From Polytrichum commune (taxonomy: Eukaryota; Streptophyta; Polytrichopsida; Polytrichales; Polytrichaceae), in assembly GCA_950295325.1 (NCBI GenBank), contig OX485806.1:32116001-32180000 (forward strand): a DNA stretch of 64,000 nt, written 5' to 3'. A program made the translations under genes and the position numbers. The notes below the pieces were generated by a model. That model ran no database searches. It was given only the letters and a program-made list of their open reading frames with translations, and was not told where the DNA came from. Numbering within the stretch: the first letter of the stretch is position 1; each line of letters begins with the position of its first letter. Shown piece by piece: positions 19,601 through 29,972 of the stretch.

Positions 19601-22427
19601 GGGCGAGGTTAATGGGGCCATTTCTGCATTTAAAATGACTCCACGAACAAGGAAATTGACCGACGCTATGCAAAAGTTTGTGACACAGAAGGCAAACCGA
19701 AGAATATGGAGGGAGATTGACCTAAGTGCTGTTCATCCTACAGCTTTGATAGGTCGAACTTGCAAAGTGTTCTGGCCTCTAGATGAAGAGTGGTACCCAG
19801 GAGTCATCCATGACTACAACCCACAAACCAAAAAGCATAGAATTGACTACCAAGATGATGAGATGGAGATGGTCTTTATTTCAAAGGAACGTGTTAAACT
19901 GAAACTTTCCCCTGAGGAGTGGGTAGATCTTGAGACGTCTACATGTGAGCAATCAAGGAAGCCAGATCCAGATGAGCTGGCTGCACTAGCAGCAGGAGTA
20001 GAAGATCATCAAGGCCAATTAGGTCATGGAGATCTTGTGTGGGCTAAAGTAAAGGGGTATCCAATGTGGCCAGCATTTGTTATGGATGAAGAACATGCAG
20101 AAGCCTGTGGCATGGAGCCTGCTAGAAAAGGTATGCTCCCACTTCAGTTTTTCGGGAGCTATGACTTTTGTAGGTTCAGTGCCAAGAAGGTGGTGGTCTT
20201 CTCCAAAGGACTGATAATGAAATTTCATAACAAGTGCAAGCGGGTGGTCTTTGAGCAAGGGCTGGAAGAAGTGGAGAGGTATTTGAAGGAATGCCAGCTT
20301 CCTGATAGCATGGTCCACCTCCTTGATGATTCTGTAGGAGATGGTGTCCATGGAGCAATTGAGAGACAGAGGCAGGAAATTGAAGAGAATTGGCCAGAAC
20401 CAGATGAGCAGGATTTCAGAGGTGAAGGTAAAAAGAGAACAGTTCGAAAGGGTGTGAAGCGTATTCTAACTTTTCCACTTCATTTAGGGGCTCTCACAAT
20501 TGTGAGCCTTGGAAAGGTTGTAAGAGACACTGAGCATTTTCACGACCAGCAGTACATTTGGCCAGAAGGCTACACAGCAGTTAGGAAGTTTACTTCAACA
20601 AGAGACCCTGACATATCTGTGGATTACAAGATGCAGGTATTGAGGAATCCATGTACACCGTCACTACCTATGTTTCGTGTTACTCCTGAAGATGAGCCTC
20701 CTATTGAGGGTCCCTCCCCATTTGCATGCTGGAAAAAGTTCTTTCAAAAACTGCGCAAGGCTCAAGAGAAATCTGGGAAGTCCTCAAGTCCTGATCTGGA
20801 CAAGCCAAAGCAGTTCAGATCTGCTGCACACATGTTTGGTTTCAGTAACCCTCGAGTCTCAAAGCTAATACAGGCACTCCCAAATGCGAGAGCATGCACA
20901 AAGTTCACCAACTGGACGGTCAAGCTTCCTGCTGAAGAGGTGGAACCTGTCCTCCCTGCAGGCTACAAACCTGTCAACATTGCATGGAAGCATTTGGATC
21001 GTTGCACTGTTTGTTACTTGGACGAAGAATATACTGACAATCTTTTGCTACAGTGTGACAAGTGCCGGATCATGGTACATATGAACTGTTATGGGGAGTT
21101 AGAGCTTCCCGATGGAGATTTATGGCTTTGTAACCTTTGTCGCAGTGAGGCCCCCAAATCTCGACCTCCTTGCTGCCTCTGCCCTGTTACAGGTGGGGTT
21201 CTGAAGAAGACTACAGATGGTCGCTGGGCTCATTTGATGTGTGCTATGTGGATTCCTGAAACATGTCTTGTAGATGTCAAGAGGATGGAGCCTGTGGATG
21301 GCATCAATGCTATCAGCAAAGAGCGCTGGAGACTTAATTGCAGTATTTGTAAAGTACCTTATGGTGCATGCATTCAATGTACCGTTAATAATTGCAGGGT
21401 AGCTTTTCATCCTCTGTGTGCTCGATCAGCTGGCCTCTGCATGGAGGTTCTAGAGGAGAAGCGGAAAGGTGATGGAGATACTGATTTGCGTTTGCTGGCA
21501 TACTGCCGAAAGCACAAGCAGCCAACTAGCAATACCTGTGAAGTTATCAACCCTCCACAAGAGGTGAAGACTGATTGCTTGTCTTACCAACCTCCCAAGA
21601 ACCCCTCTGGCTGTGCTCGAAGTGAACCCTATAATGCAGCAGCAAGAAGAGGGCGTCGAGAACCAGAGGCACTGGCTGCAGCTCTTGCCAAACGCCTGTT
21701 TGTTGAGAACCTACCACATAGAGTGACTGGTTGTCGGCAAAATCGTCCACCCAAAGAAATTGTCCCTAGAACTGGAGGAAGTTTATGGTCTTTACACTGG
21801 GAAGCCACTAAAGAAGGAGGACCCTCAGGGCCCACTACTCTTCAGACTACCAAATCTGGTGAAGTTTTATCAATGTCAGAGAAGTTCCGCAAAATGAGGT
21901 CTTCATTGAACCAGCGGCTTGTGTTTGGGAAATCAGCTATCCATGGGATGGGTGTGTTCACGAAGCAGTTTCATGATGCAAATGACATGATAATTGAATA
22001 CGCAGGTGAAGTCGTGAGACCCATCATTGCAGATATTCGGGAACGGAGGTGCTATGATTCCCTTGTTGGTGCAGGAACATACATGTTCCGCATTGATGAT
22101 GAGCGTGTTGTTGATGCAACTCATACTGGGAGTATTGCACATCTGATCAATCATTCTTGTGAACCAAATTGCTACTCAAGGACTGTGACTGCAAGTGGGG
22201 AGGATCGAATTATTATCTTTGCAAAGCGAGACATCCAAGTTGGAGAGGAACTGACTTATGATTACAGATTTATGTCGAGGGATGAGCTTCTCACCTGCTA
22301 TTGTGGGTGTACTGGCTGTCGAGGGTCAGTCAATGTATTTGATGGAGAAGGGGATCCTACCAAGCTATTTGTTCCTCTGTCTGAATTGGTCAAGCTGCCA
22401 GCTACAACCCGAGGACACACACATTAG
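16614..22427 (+). CDS. ATX1/2-like: Trithorax-like histone H3K4 methyltransferase (ATX1/ATX2 class), single coding exon
   Basis: 1937 aa. The ATG at 16614 is the first after an in-frame stop at 16566-16568. Domains in order: AT-hook-like KVGRPRK (about 282-290); acidic Ser/Thr/Glu/Asp patches; DLNVLP, an EAR-type motif (450-455); Tudor-like GRTCKVFWPLDEEWYPG (about 1046-1100); PWWP starting GDLVWAKVKGYPMWP (about 1138-1240); FYRN (about 1294-1345); FYRC (about 1350-1435); PHD with CTVC and CDKC (about 1463-1513); extended PHD (about 1518-1640); SET from about 1768 with NHSCEPNC (1846-1853) and YDYRF (1882-1886); post-SET CYCGCTGC (1895). All catalytic and zinc motifs are intact. This order is that of plant ATX1/ATX2, nuclear enzymes that methylate H3K4 at active genes. 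Arabidopsis ATX1 is about 1060 aa, so the N-terminal half here is an extension. Arabidopsis ATX1/ATX2 have many introns, whereas this reading frame has none. Confidence 0.96.
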   Translation: MATDVVDSGGSDAMLLLEQQQQQDPPSVVVPMEKAPVDDGGGGDVAVSESQQDGMVVVVEKSDPKPPVNDSFPIVYKRRYTKGGEACSTDPKTPRPPSSSSILPNECKSADQAGLGKNRVMFQRKGSSAVGAGGAVQKQSTLEQFWKQPQGTTKPTLNGTLADDNNNVVEKAVQCAVVVLETDNCIANPAITESPSKRKRVEQTLPVVEQSLCLPVEPSRDVEGQSLHVEEDGGAELECVGANANEKQQGKKTRGVCKGDQNQNAEQVSEAPPAGDAVISKKRKVGRPRKDEAVKRSENVEKKVRPAKRPKLVLGADCKLEVEEGLKGVTRAGLSMVAGTEISKEPSQVEIRKIAGGHVESQERGAIPAGPSIQDASSSETQTDDDLPERIGRRQIRQQQQQNSSEATKSETATETDPDLPCMGGDKWAKQRRVEEDDEETDDGDRIPIDLNVLPELLMNSKPQRKKRAEGVQRNGIQKPKRPALKRVEIHQQLQPLNQSRKAVQPTNQIVKSLWPIRRNSDSHVARIEEKAVDPITSNSGRFVSLKHLRSPVAPSQQSTVCNGGEEARLRASSQRISDPASMVRRIKIVQPKMPRVSPGKTSQISRLTNLEPSMPVLLQSIGVDGSVEKVTPSSSEETESDVEQTNGRSKGMASRRLLMPGTQSVGGLTNGNSSKNKVCGVLHLKRPGTTGSVIDLNRSGCPPLSSRAIRDNMYPGSPGKVQDNNNASQQQWQGTPKAQDQGRKGLRALDTSEDSETESDTNVSEIPRHGVKRVFHSTQLQKPPHGGVIEQNGHRGKGSGVLKARVAGSAEGLKDTKSPSNSPLSDYVKSVASIPKKSTEPGLHVKHSESSAPTTKKHPRGAILSTMSRGTRFMRAPHARMAIAVQKKKETTRFSSSALEKNKKAKKTGKFGVHASKGAILIEEEHESINGTKDIPKAVLESSNAGLHTPLLRSPVPKEKSHHESISVATPEAGMDVKQRTKLSGGKSPGENGDMGEVNGAISAFKMTPRTRKLTDAMQKFVTQKANRRIWREIDLSAVHPTALIGRTCKVFWPLDEEWYPGVIHDYNPQTKKHRIDYQDDEMEMVFISKERVKLKLSPEEWVDLETSTCEQSRKPDPDELAALAAGVEDHQGQLGHGDLVWAKVKGYPMWPAFVMDEEHAEACGMEPARKGMLPLQFFGSYDFCRFSAKKVVVFSKGLIMKFHNKCKRVVFEQGLEEVERYLKECQLPDSMVHLLDDSVGDGVHGAIERQRQEIEENWPEPDEQDFRGEGKKRTVRKGVKRILTFPLHLGALTIVSLGKVVRDTEHFHDQQYIWPEGYTAVRKFTSTRDPDISVDYKMQVLRNPCTPSLPMFRVTPEDEPPIEGPSPFACWKKFFQKLRKAQEKSGKSSSPDLDKPKQFRSAAHMFGFSNPRVSKLIQALPNARACTKFTNWTVKLPAEEVEPVLPAGYKPVNIAWKHLDRCTVCYLDEEYTDNLLLQCDKCRIMVHMNCYGELELPDGDLWLCNLCRSEAPKSRPPCCLCPVTGGVLKKTTDGRWAHLMCAMWIPETCLVDVKRMEPVDGINAISKERWRLNCSICKVPYGACIQCTVNNCRVAFHPLCARSAGLCMEVLEEKRKGDGDTDLRLLAYCRKHKQPTSNTCEVINPPQEVKTDCLSYQPPKNPSGCARSEPYNAAARRGRREPEALAAALAKRLFVENLPHRVTGCRQNRPPKEIVPRTGGSLWSLHWEATKEGGPSGPTTLQTTKSGEVLSMSEKFRKMRSSLNQRLVFGKSAIHGMGVFTKQFHDANDMIIEYAGEVVRPIIADIRERRCYDSLVGAGTYMFRIDDERVVDATHTGSIAHLINHSCEPNCYSRTVTASGEDRIIIFAKRDIQVGEELTYDYRFMSRDELLTCYCGCTGCRGSVNVFDGEGDPTKLFVPLSELVKLPATTRGHTH

Positions 22428-23640
22428 GGTCACCTGATGCAAATGCTGTTGATCAACCCACATGGTCATTGTTGACACAAGTCCAGCTTGGCCATCCATG
22501 ATTGCATTTCCTGTTTGCCAACTGTTGTAAAGCTTCTCCCAGCGCTCAGGTTTCATTAAGATTGGTAGGTACCTTCCATTCAGAAAACGGAATTGGTTAT
22601 AGTCTTTCTGCTGGTTTTTGCAAAAATAGGTGGTCTTTTGGCTTTCATTGTCCTAGACCAGTATCGTTTCATGGTCTTTCCACACTTCTCCCTGTAAATA
22701 TACTATTCTCAGCTCAGTCTGGCTTCCGTTCACCTTCAAAACGTTTTACATTTGTCGTGCCCTGTCATTTTCCATGATGGCCAAGCATTTTTCCAACTTC
22801 AATTTAGTGTCAATGAAAAGTCTATTTATGTTGTTTCTTGATTTTCTTTCTTCCGTCCAGCCTCTACATTGAAGCCAAATTGGAATGCTGTTGTGGCATG
22901 CTTTTTAGTATCTGCAAATGTGTGGCTATTCTATGTGAGATGGACAGTTTACTAGTCCACTTTGGAATCTGGATTACATTGAGTGGCCAATTGCATTGGG
23001 TTGGTCTTGAGTGCTTGTTCTCTTAGTTTGAATGTCTTTTAGTACATAAGTTGTCAAGCCCCACTATCTTTGAAAATATTCAGTTTAACTCAATAGACAT
23101 GTGATAGTGACAGTTGTGATTAAATTCCAATTTGTGGTGCTGACTTTGTACTATTGGAAGTAAAACTTTGTGTGTGGCCGACAACCTTGTGGATGAATAA
23201 CAAGTCCTTGTGTGATAGGTGGGGTATCATATGTTGGTTAATACCATATATTGATCTATTAACTATTTCTTTTCTACTGCAGATTGGTGTCAAGCAAGGA
23301 AAAAATTCTTTCCTCAACATCCAACCACAGCCAACTTGAGCAGCAGCTTTGATAGGAAATAAATCTCTGAGAAAGAGGTGCAATTGGAGCTCCGACTCAA
23401 TACTGACGATTTCCGAATCTCAAAGCAGAGTACAAGTGTGAGATCCAGCCCCCTTCTCTGACCAGATGGGAGGGCACTTAATTGAGCCACCTGTTACTCG
23501 GTTGCTCAAATTTTGCATTTAGAGATACTGCCCCTGTGGATTCTTGGGGACATACGAATGGGGAAAGCCATTTCTTCTTTTAGAGACTTCTTTCTTTTGT
23601 GCAATAAAGGTTAGGGTAAGGCACACTGTAGACACCCACT
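22428..23640 (+). other. Probable 3' untranslated region of the trithorax gene, possibly spliced
   Basis: No coding signal follows the stop. A good donor (TTGGTAGGTACC near 22564) and a pyrimidine-rich acceptor (TTTCTTTTCTACTGCAG ending at 23281) could define a 3'-UTR intron of roughly 0.7 kb. An AATAAA is at about 23358 and another AATAAA near 23603. Without transcripts the end cannot be fixed. Confidence 0.4.
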
Positions 23641-26600
23641 TTAAATGATGAGGACGGAGTGATTACGTGGTTGCAATGCTGTGCTTGTAAAATATTTACC
23701 ATGTTGAATTGGTGAAAGTTCCATCAGGCATTCTTCCATATTTAAATGGCTATTATACTTGTTCAATTCTTGAAAGTCACACAACACCAAAGGCTGCTTA
23801 GGTCTCATTGTTATGCAGCCCCTTTTTTTTCTTTTCAATTCCCCCCCCCCCCACTCTAATATTCAAAATTTGACATGTACTCATTTGAGATGGTCTTTTG
23901 CGGTAGTCTGTCTGGACTAATGCTGATAGTACTGCAGTTTTACATATTGTAATCCCATTCTGGTTTATGTTGTTTTCATTGTCAACTTGGCCAGGTGGCT
24001 AAAGAGTCTGGCACTATATGGATTATCATTCATTCGTGTTGTCTCAAGATGACAAGGTATGCTATGATTAGTAGTAATTGATATTTTATACCTCTATGTG
24101 TACCATGAAACTGTAAATGCCGTATTTGACAATGGTTTCCTGCTGAAGTTAGAGGGATGATAGGTGGTGTTATGTTTCAGCCATATTTCAGCCATAACTT
24201 AAAAGGTTTCTTCTCCTATTCTAGGAATCTGATGTGGTGTTTCCTCTGTGCAGGTATCTGCTTGTATGTCTTAACCTCTTTTGCGAGTCTATTTAAACCT
24301 TCAGTTCTGTGATGTTGTAAATGACATCTGTGTATCTTATAATTTCTTTGGCAACTTTTAAGGATCAAGGACTTGACAGGCCGTCGGATACGCTGGAGGG
24401 CCAAGATGAGGCTAGGTGGGTCAATTCATTAACATGGAGTTTGATACATTAATTTAGTACATGTTACACGGAGCTGAGAACGTAAAGAAGTGGTTTGGTA
24501 ATGTATGTTTTCTTTCAGTGAACAAGAATTGAACACTGCAAAACTTGTTTAAACTTTTAAAAGTAAGAACTGTGAACCTTAAGCCAAATTTTTGCAGGGT
24601 GTTAGATCTGTTCTTCCTCTGAATACTATGTCATATTGTCTAGTCTCTGCTCAGGAGGAAATGTACAAGTAAAATCACAAATGCTGAAAGACATATGTTG
24701 TTTACTTATTTGCCAAACTGCTGTGTGTGAATGAACCACTGTGATCATGGTAAATAGTGTGGGCCACACTATTGCACTTATTTCCACACTAAAAACATTG
24801 AGGATAGCGGGTGCACACTATTCATGAATACTTGGGTTTAGGGTTTAGGGTATTATTGTATTTAACATCATCGATCCACATTGTGTAGTTCACTCCACAC
24901 AACACTAGAGATAAGTTTCCTTAAACATTTGAGAATGTAGTACTAGGGAGTCTCAAGTTTTTTTACCAATTCGACCATCAAGTTGATATCAGCGTGTCTC
25001 ACAGAGGCTACTGCACTTCACTATATGGAATTTGCTTGTTTGACACCATCTTGATGTACGTAATCCCATAAGCCTTTTGGCTTCCCCAATTTTAAAGTCA
25101 ATTTCATTTCATTGTAGGTTTCAATATTTCTATTGGATTGAGATAGTGTGCATTTGAGAGGTTTCCATCCACAGGGGAGGTGTGCATGCCAAGACAAGTG
25201 TAACTAGGGTTGCACATTATTTTCAACCGTGATGGTGTATACCGTGAGCCACACTACAGGGTTGCCTAGGGTAAGTCACAATCTACATCTGCCCACACTG
25301 TTTATCATAATTAGTGTAGTTTTAGAACTCATCATATCTTAAAAGCAGGGAAAGTGTGTAATCCATAGTGCACAAATAAAGGGGCTGAAACAAGACTACT
25401 ACAGGATGAGGATCTTAAACCTAAAATTTGCTTCTCAGATTGATCATTTTTGTTGATATATTTGAATTTCATTTCAAAGATTTAGGAAAAAGGTGACCAA
25501 ATGCTTTAAACTCCTATATCAAAGATCAAAAAATGAAAATTTGCTTCAAAATTTGGGTAGAATTCTTCATTAACATGCCAGAGGGGGCAATTTCTTCCTT
25601 GTAGATCTCACTTTGTATTGCACTTTCATGTCATTAATTATTGGGCCGAAAGACCGAGCTACCTATTAGTTCTTCCACCCATGGGCCTAAAACCTAATTT
25701 CAAGTATGAGTCTTGACAAGATCCAACCAGCTGTAGACATCCCTCCCCGTGTGCAGGTTCTGTAAAACCTTTTTTCTCAGGTCAGTTCCAGGTCAGATCA
25801 AATTTTGTATACCGTCATTTCTGAAGCTTTCTCTCACGTTATGTTTTTTAGAGACTCTTCGATGAAGATGTTGGAATGGATATTGCAGATCCTCCAAATG
25901 TTCTTTCTCAAAGGCATCGTCTGAATTGTTCATATATGGTGTTAGTTTTTCAGGTTGATGATAATTGGTTGGTAATAAGGTAACTGCAGTAGAGACTACA
26001 TTTATTGCAGCTTTAATAATTACTTGCCCTAAATCCAGTTTATTGTTGGGTTTCTTTGGATATTCTATTTCAGAGAAAATGTTGCAACTGAGAGAAGTCT
26101 ATGGATAACTCAATAACTAATTATTGGTATAAAGTTTTGGTGAGAATTCGGCTGAGAACATTGATGAATTTTATATCCAACTTGCTGAACCCTTCATGCT
26201 GCACCTGGGATTGGGTTCAGCAGATTTAATGTAATATACACTGAATGTGTAGACTGGATAGAGAGAAATGAGTGAAGATTCCAGAGTCAAACACATGTAG
26301 GATCATGGATTCTCCAATTTTATAATGGTGTATTTTATAATATACGATATTATAAGCAAGTAGTATGTTGTATAGGATATTATAAGCAAGTGTTACATGT
26401 CACTTGTGATCCCGCATTTTCACAATCCAAAATCACGAACATAGGTTATTCAAGAATCACTTTATCCCATGCAAAAGGTGTGGCATGACTAGAACTATTG
26501 TGGCATAGGTTAAGGGTTCATTGAGCCTTCACATTCCATTTTCGGGCATTTCTAGCATTGGTGTTGAAAATTTCTGTCATGTAGCAAAAATGGACTTAAT

Positions 26601-28180
26601 TTTCCTACAATCCAACCGTACAATTGTGAACTAGACTACTACATACTCTTGTTGTGAACATTTGAGGTCAATCGGATCATATTTTCTAGGTCAGCTTGAT
26701 ATATGAACAAGGCCTTCATCCGGTGGGCATCTAGAGATAAATATGACTTTTTTTTGGTTTCATGACCATTTCAGGCATATTGGCAATTTTAGAAAGTTGA
26801 CATGTGGATGACGATTGCGCTACTCCTAAAAATTTGAGTTTTTTTGAGAAAATTTAGATGAAGAATGTCACCCTCGAAGTTGGAGGGTTACATGAAGTCA
26901 TTTTGGGAGATTTCTCATTTACTGTATGTTGGAGCAAGCTTTATCTTGCTAGTGTTTATTTTATATTATTTAATGTCCATGGGTGCATGCCAATGAACTT
27001 TGAAATTTCATACCACCCTTGTCAAGGGCAATTGAGTCCATTATCATCAACATATCTTATGATCAACCATTTGTATGTGGAAACCAACTCCATTATGGAG
27101 ATTTAAAGAAACTTCTCTTTGTTTCAAGAATATTCCATTGGTTCCAAAGTTGAAGTGCCCAAGTTGGAGCCGTTGATGAAAATCTTGTTTATTCTTTCTA
27201 CATTTTGGTTGATGGATGCATGAGCATTGAGGAACCTCAATATGTACATCTAACATACATATATGTGAAAATTTTGATTTTCTATATCTGGATATGTCTA
27301 TTTTAGAGGTGGTTAAAGTTCATTGACCGTATGATGAGTCTCTCACAATGAGCTTGAATGCTAATTTTGAAACATGTTTGACTTGGGGTGTTGCCCACAC
27401 TACTAAATGTGATTGATTTTACAAGGGCAACACCCATGGGCAAGAATATTTGCTTCCTCATTCAAGGTTTAGAGACTTTCTACAAGCTTCAAAATCACTT
27501 TGGAGTATCGTTCTCCTTCAAAATGAAGAAAAAATTGAAAGGGACTTGCACCTATCTATTTTTTAAACATAAAAGAATCTCCATGCCAAGTGAGCGGGCT
27601 CCACAATGTCTAATGTTCTTGAGAACCTGTGGGACTCTCATGAACAATAAAAGATTAAATGAGTGCCTTGATATGGCAACAATACGGTTTGAAATATTTT
27701 GCCTTACAAATTCTTTAAGAATTAAAGTATGTTCGAAATGTTTTGAGTCACATGGGTTTGAAATCCACTCTCGAAGGGTAACCTAACAAGATAATTGACA
27801 CACAAATAAGATCACTCATAGGACTCAATCTTGTCAAAATGTTATAATAGGTGTGACTAACTTAGTGGCAATTAATATGAAGATGGGTGTCAATCTTTTT
27901 GCCACCTCTACCATAATTCCACTTGAGCCTATCCCACATCAGTGCCAAAAGTTGGATCATAAAGTCATGCTTTGAAGTCTAAAGTCACGACCAAAAGGTT
28001 TGGTTATAATGCGCTTGCATTTGCATATTTACCCAAAGATGTAGTGAGAATACATCATTGGAAGAGTTGGCTTGTTGTAGATGTGAAGTGGGGTCGAGTA
28101 GCTTTTCACAATGGGAGCTCCAAGATCAAGTTGCATTGTTGGTGTGGAGTTGGAAAAGCATGAAGGTGATGTGGTAGTTG
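23641..28180. other. Long intergenic stretch, no gene supported
   Basis: AT-rich. It holds a C14 tract at about 23839, a TTTAGGGTTTAGGG telomere-like pair at about 24836-24850, and a GGTTGCCTAGGGTAAGTC phrase (about 25260) also found near 43251. The phrase GATATTATAAGCAAGT is repeated twice around 26350-26395. Frames of 82 and 132 codons at 26858 and 27388 show no known domain. Confidence 0.45.
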
Positions 28181-28299
28181 TGGAGGATAACATTGCCAAG
28201 AAGGTGACTTGAGGGGATGGAGATGGAGATTTGTCGCAACCATTTGTGCAACACCATGTGAGGTTGAGGGGGTTTGTGTTACCAGGGAGCCAGAGTGGC

Positions 28300-28770
28300 A
28301 TGGGGTGTTGTTTGATTAAATCTGCAGCCAACACTAAGTTCCTGGTTGTGGACTTGACAGTTGAGAAATTACAAACGTGAGAATGATGGCTGGTGACAAT
28401 TGCCGAGTTGGTGCAGGCAGCGGAAGGGTTGGGGTTTATCAGGTGGTGAACCACGGGGTGCTGTTGGAGAGCATTGGGAGGGCCAATGTGCATGTCCGGC
28501 ACATGTCTGCAAAGCCTTTTGAGGAGAAGAATAAGTTGGAGGGCTCACCATGGGAGTTTTTTTTAGCGTCGTACGTGGAGGGGAGTGTGAGCTTCATGAT
28601 GCACCCGTTGTACATTGAGGCCCCTGGCATTCCGTGGATCCCGGAGATGGTATGCAAAGGTGCGTCGCAAGTGTGCCCGGAGGATGGCGAGATGGCCGAA
28701 GAGCTAAGGTGCACACCAGTCTCAACTTTGATGAATTATGCGGTCTTCAATGTTTGGGTCCCCTATTGAC
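28300..28770 (+). pseudogene. Broken 2-oxoglutarate/Fe(II) dioxygenase N-terminal fragment
   Basis: Conceptual pieces match the DIOX_N domain in order but in different frames: FLVVDLT (about 28339), then AELVQAAEGLGF (about 28404-28440), then after a frameshift QVVNHGVLLESI (28439-28474) and a K-PFEEKNKL segment (about 28517-28538). In intact plant enzymes these parts read as VIDL ... LVQACEEWGFFQVVNHGV ... P-EEK-K. A stop lies between the first two pieces. The C-terminal HxD...H iron-binding half is not seen. The downstream part of the third frame (to 28769) is of uncertain homology. It is a dead, partial gene copy. Confidence 0.5.
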
Positions 28771-29565
28771 ACTTGGTGGCAACCTTTTATTCTCAAACAT
28801 CTTAGTGTTATAGTGACTAACGTACTTGGGAGTCGGTTGTTTCCTACTTCCTACACACAACTATTTACATGTGGGTGTAAGTTCACATGTAACTAGGACC
28901 TCCTCCCAAACCTCACACAATTGAATGAACTAATGCCCAATAGGATTTTTTTTTTGTGTGTTTTTTGGTCCCCACCTCCACTAGCTTTTGGTGCCCATGT
29001 CTATATTGAAACTCGAATCCTTAGCACCGGAGCAGACCATGCCATAAATACTTAATTCATAGAAACTAAACAAGGGATCCATGTCATTGGAAAATCACAA
29101 TTGCTTAAAGGTAGAGAGTGCTTACACACCCTTTGGCTGACTTAGCCTATCTTTGGAGCCCACATGGATTAAGGTAGGGGTGGCAATTTCTGTGCGGGTC
29201 CTAAAGTCGACCCCTATGTCGGAAGCACCTTTTAAGGTGCTTTTACCTGGGTTTACAAAAACACCTATCAAGGTGTTTTTACCGTTCACAGCGCTGTCAA
29301 CGGTCGGTTTAATGCTGCTAGCGGTCGGTTTTAGAAATCCACCCTGAGGATATACCACATACCCTATGTGCGAGTGTTGGTCACTCTACAAGGTTTCCTT
29401 TAAAAATTTGTAGGAAATCATAAACATGCCAGAAATTTTTGATTTTTTCATAGTTGCTCTTGCACCAGCTTTGCGGAGCGCTCAAAATTTATAAAAAAAA
29501 ATAGTTTCAGCATCCCACCTAGGCACATCTGAAATTTGGACGGAAATAGCCACCCCTGTCTTAAT
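28771..29565. other. Intergenic, no gene
   Basis: It contains short local direct and inverted repeats such as AAGGTGCTTTTACC and AAGGTGTTTTTACC (29234-29282) and a repeated CGGTCGGTTT. Nothing is assignable. Confidence 0.45.
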
Positions 29566-29693
29566 GGTATGCATGTTTGGTAGAGTGCCTTAAATCCAAG
29601 GTTGGATCTCATAGGAACCCCAAGGTTAAGCTGCTCGAGGCCAAAATAGTACTTGGGTGGGTGACCTTCCTAGCACTTGATTTCGGTGCACCC
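29566..29693 (+). repeat. 5S rRNA-like segment (Cassandra LTR, 5S-derived SINE, or 5S pseudogene)
   Basis: From about 29602 onward it aligns base for base with the plant 5S rRNA 3' two-thirds: GGATCTCATAGGAACCCCAA, GGTTAAGCTGCTCGAGGC, ATAGTACTTGGGTGGGTGAC, CTTCCTAGCACTTGATTTCG and GTGCACCC. The internal polymerase III promoter area is recognisable but mutated. The first third (29566-29601) is much more diverged. A functional 5S gene would not tolerate this. 5S-like domains are carried in plants by Cassandra TRIM LTRs; no TG...CA LTR pair is evident here, so the host element is undetermined. Confidence 0.7.
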
Positions 29694-29821
29694 TACCACC
29701 TATGATCCACCCAATCATATTGGGGGTATCCGGGTGACCCAGAGATTTTCAACTAACCATGTGGAAACCTAGTGGCTTGATGTTGAGGGAGATAGGTGCT
29801 AGCCAACTTGTTTGTTTCAAG

Positions 29822-29972
29822 GTGTTCACCTTTGAAAGGAGGCAGTTGTCATTGAGGGCTCCTCTAATGCTTGTAGGGCATGTTTGGGATTACAAGTAGA
29901 TTTAGACCAACTCAAAAAATGAAGCAACACCATAGTTCACGCCGGTGGCAACATCAGAGTCGTCTTTCTTAC
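29822..29972 (+). repeat. Dispersed repeat G, copy 2
   Basis: The landmarks GTGTTCACCTTTGAAAGGAG, GCTCCTCTAATGCT, GCATGTTTGG, TAGACCAACT, TGAAGCAACACCATAG and GTGGCAACATCAGAGTCGTC occur in the same order as in 12431-12580. This copy ends where the other has its TTTC microsatellite. Confidence 0.6.

Noticed and set aside
24834..24850. Interstitial telomere tract
   Set aside because: Only two TTTAGGG-type repeats are present, which is within chance and common in plant DNA.
28029..28502. 157-codon reverse-strand frame
   Set aside because: It is antisense to the dioxygenase fragment, with biased composition and no domain.
29566..29693. A functional 5S rRNA gene
   Set aside because: There are too many substitutions, the first third is poorly matched, and there is no tandem array.
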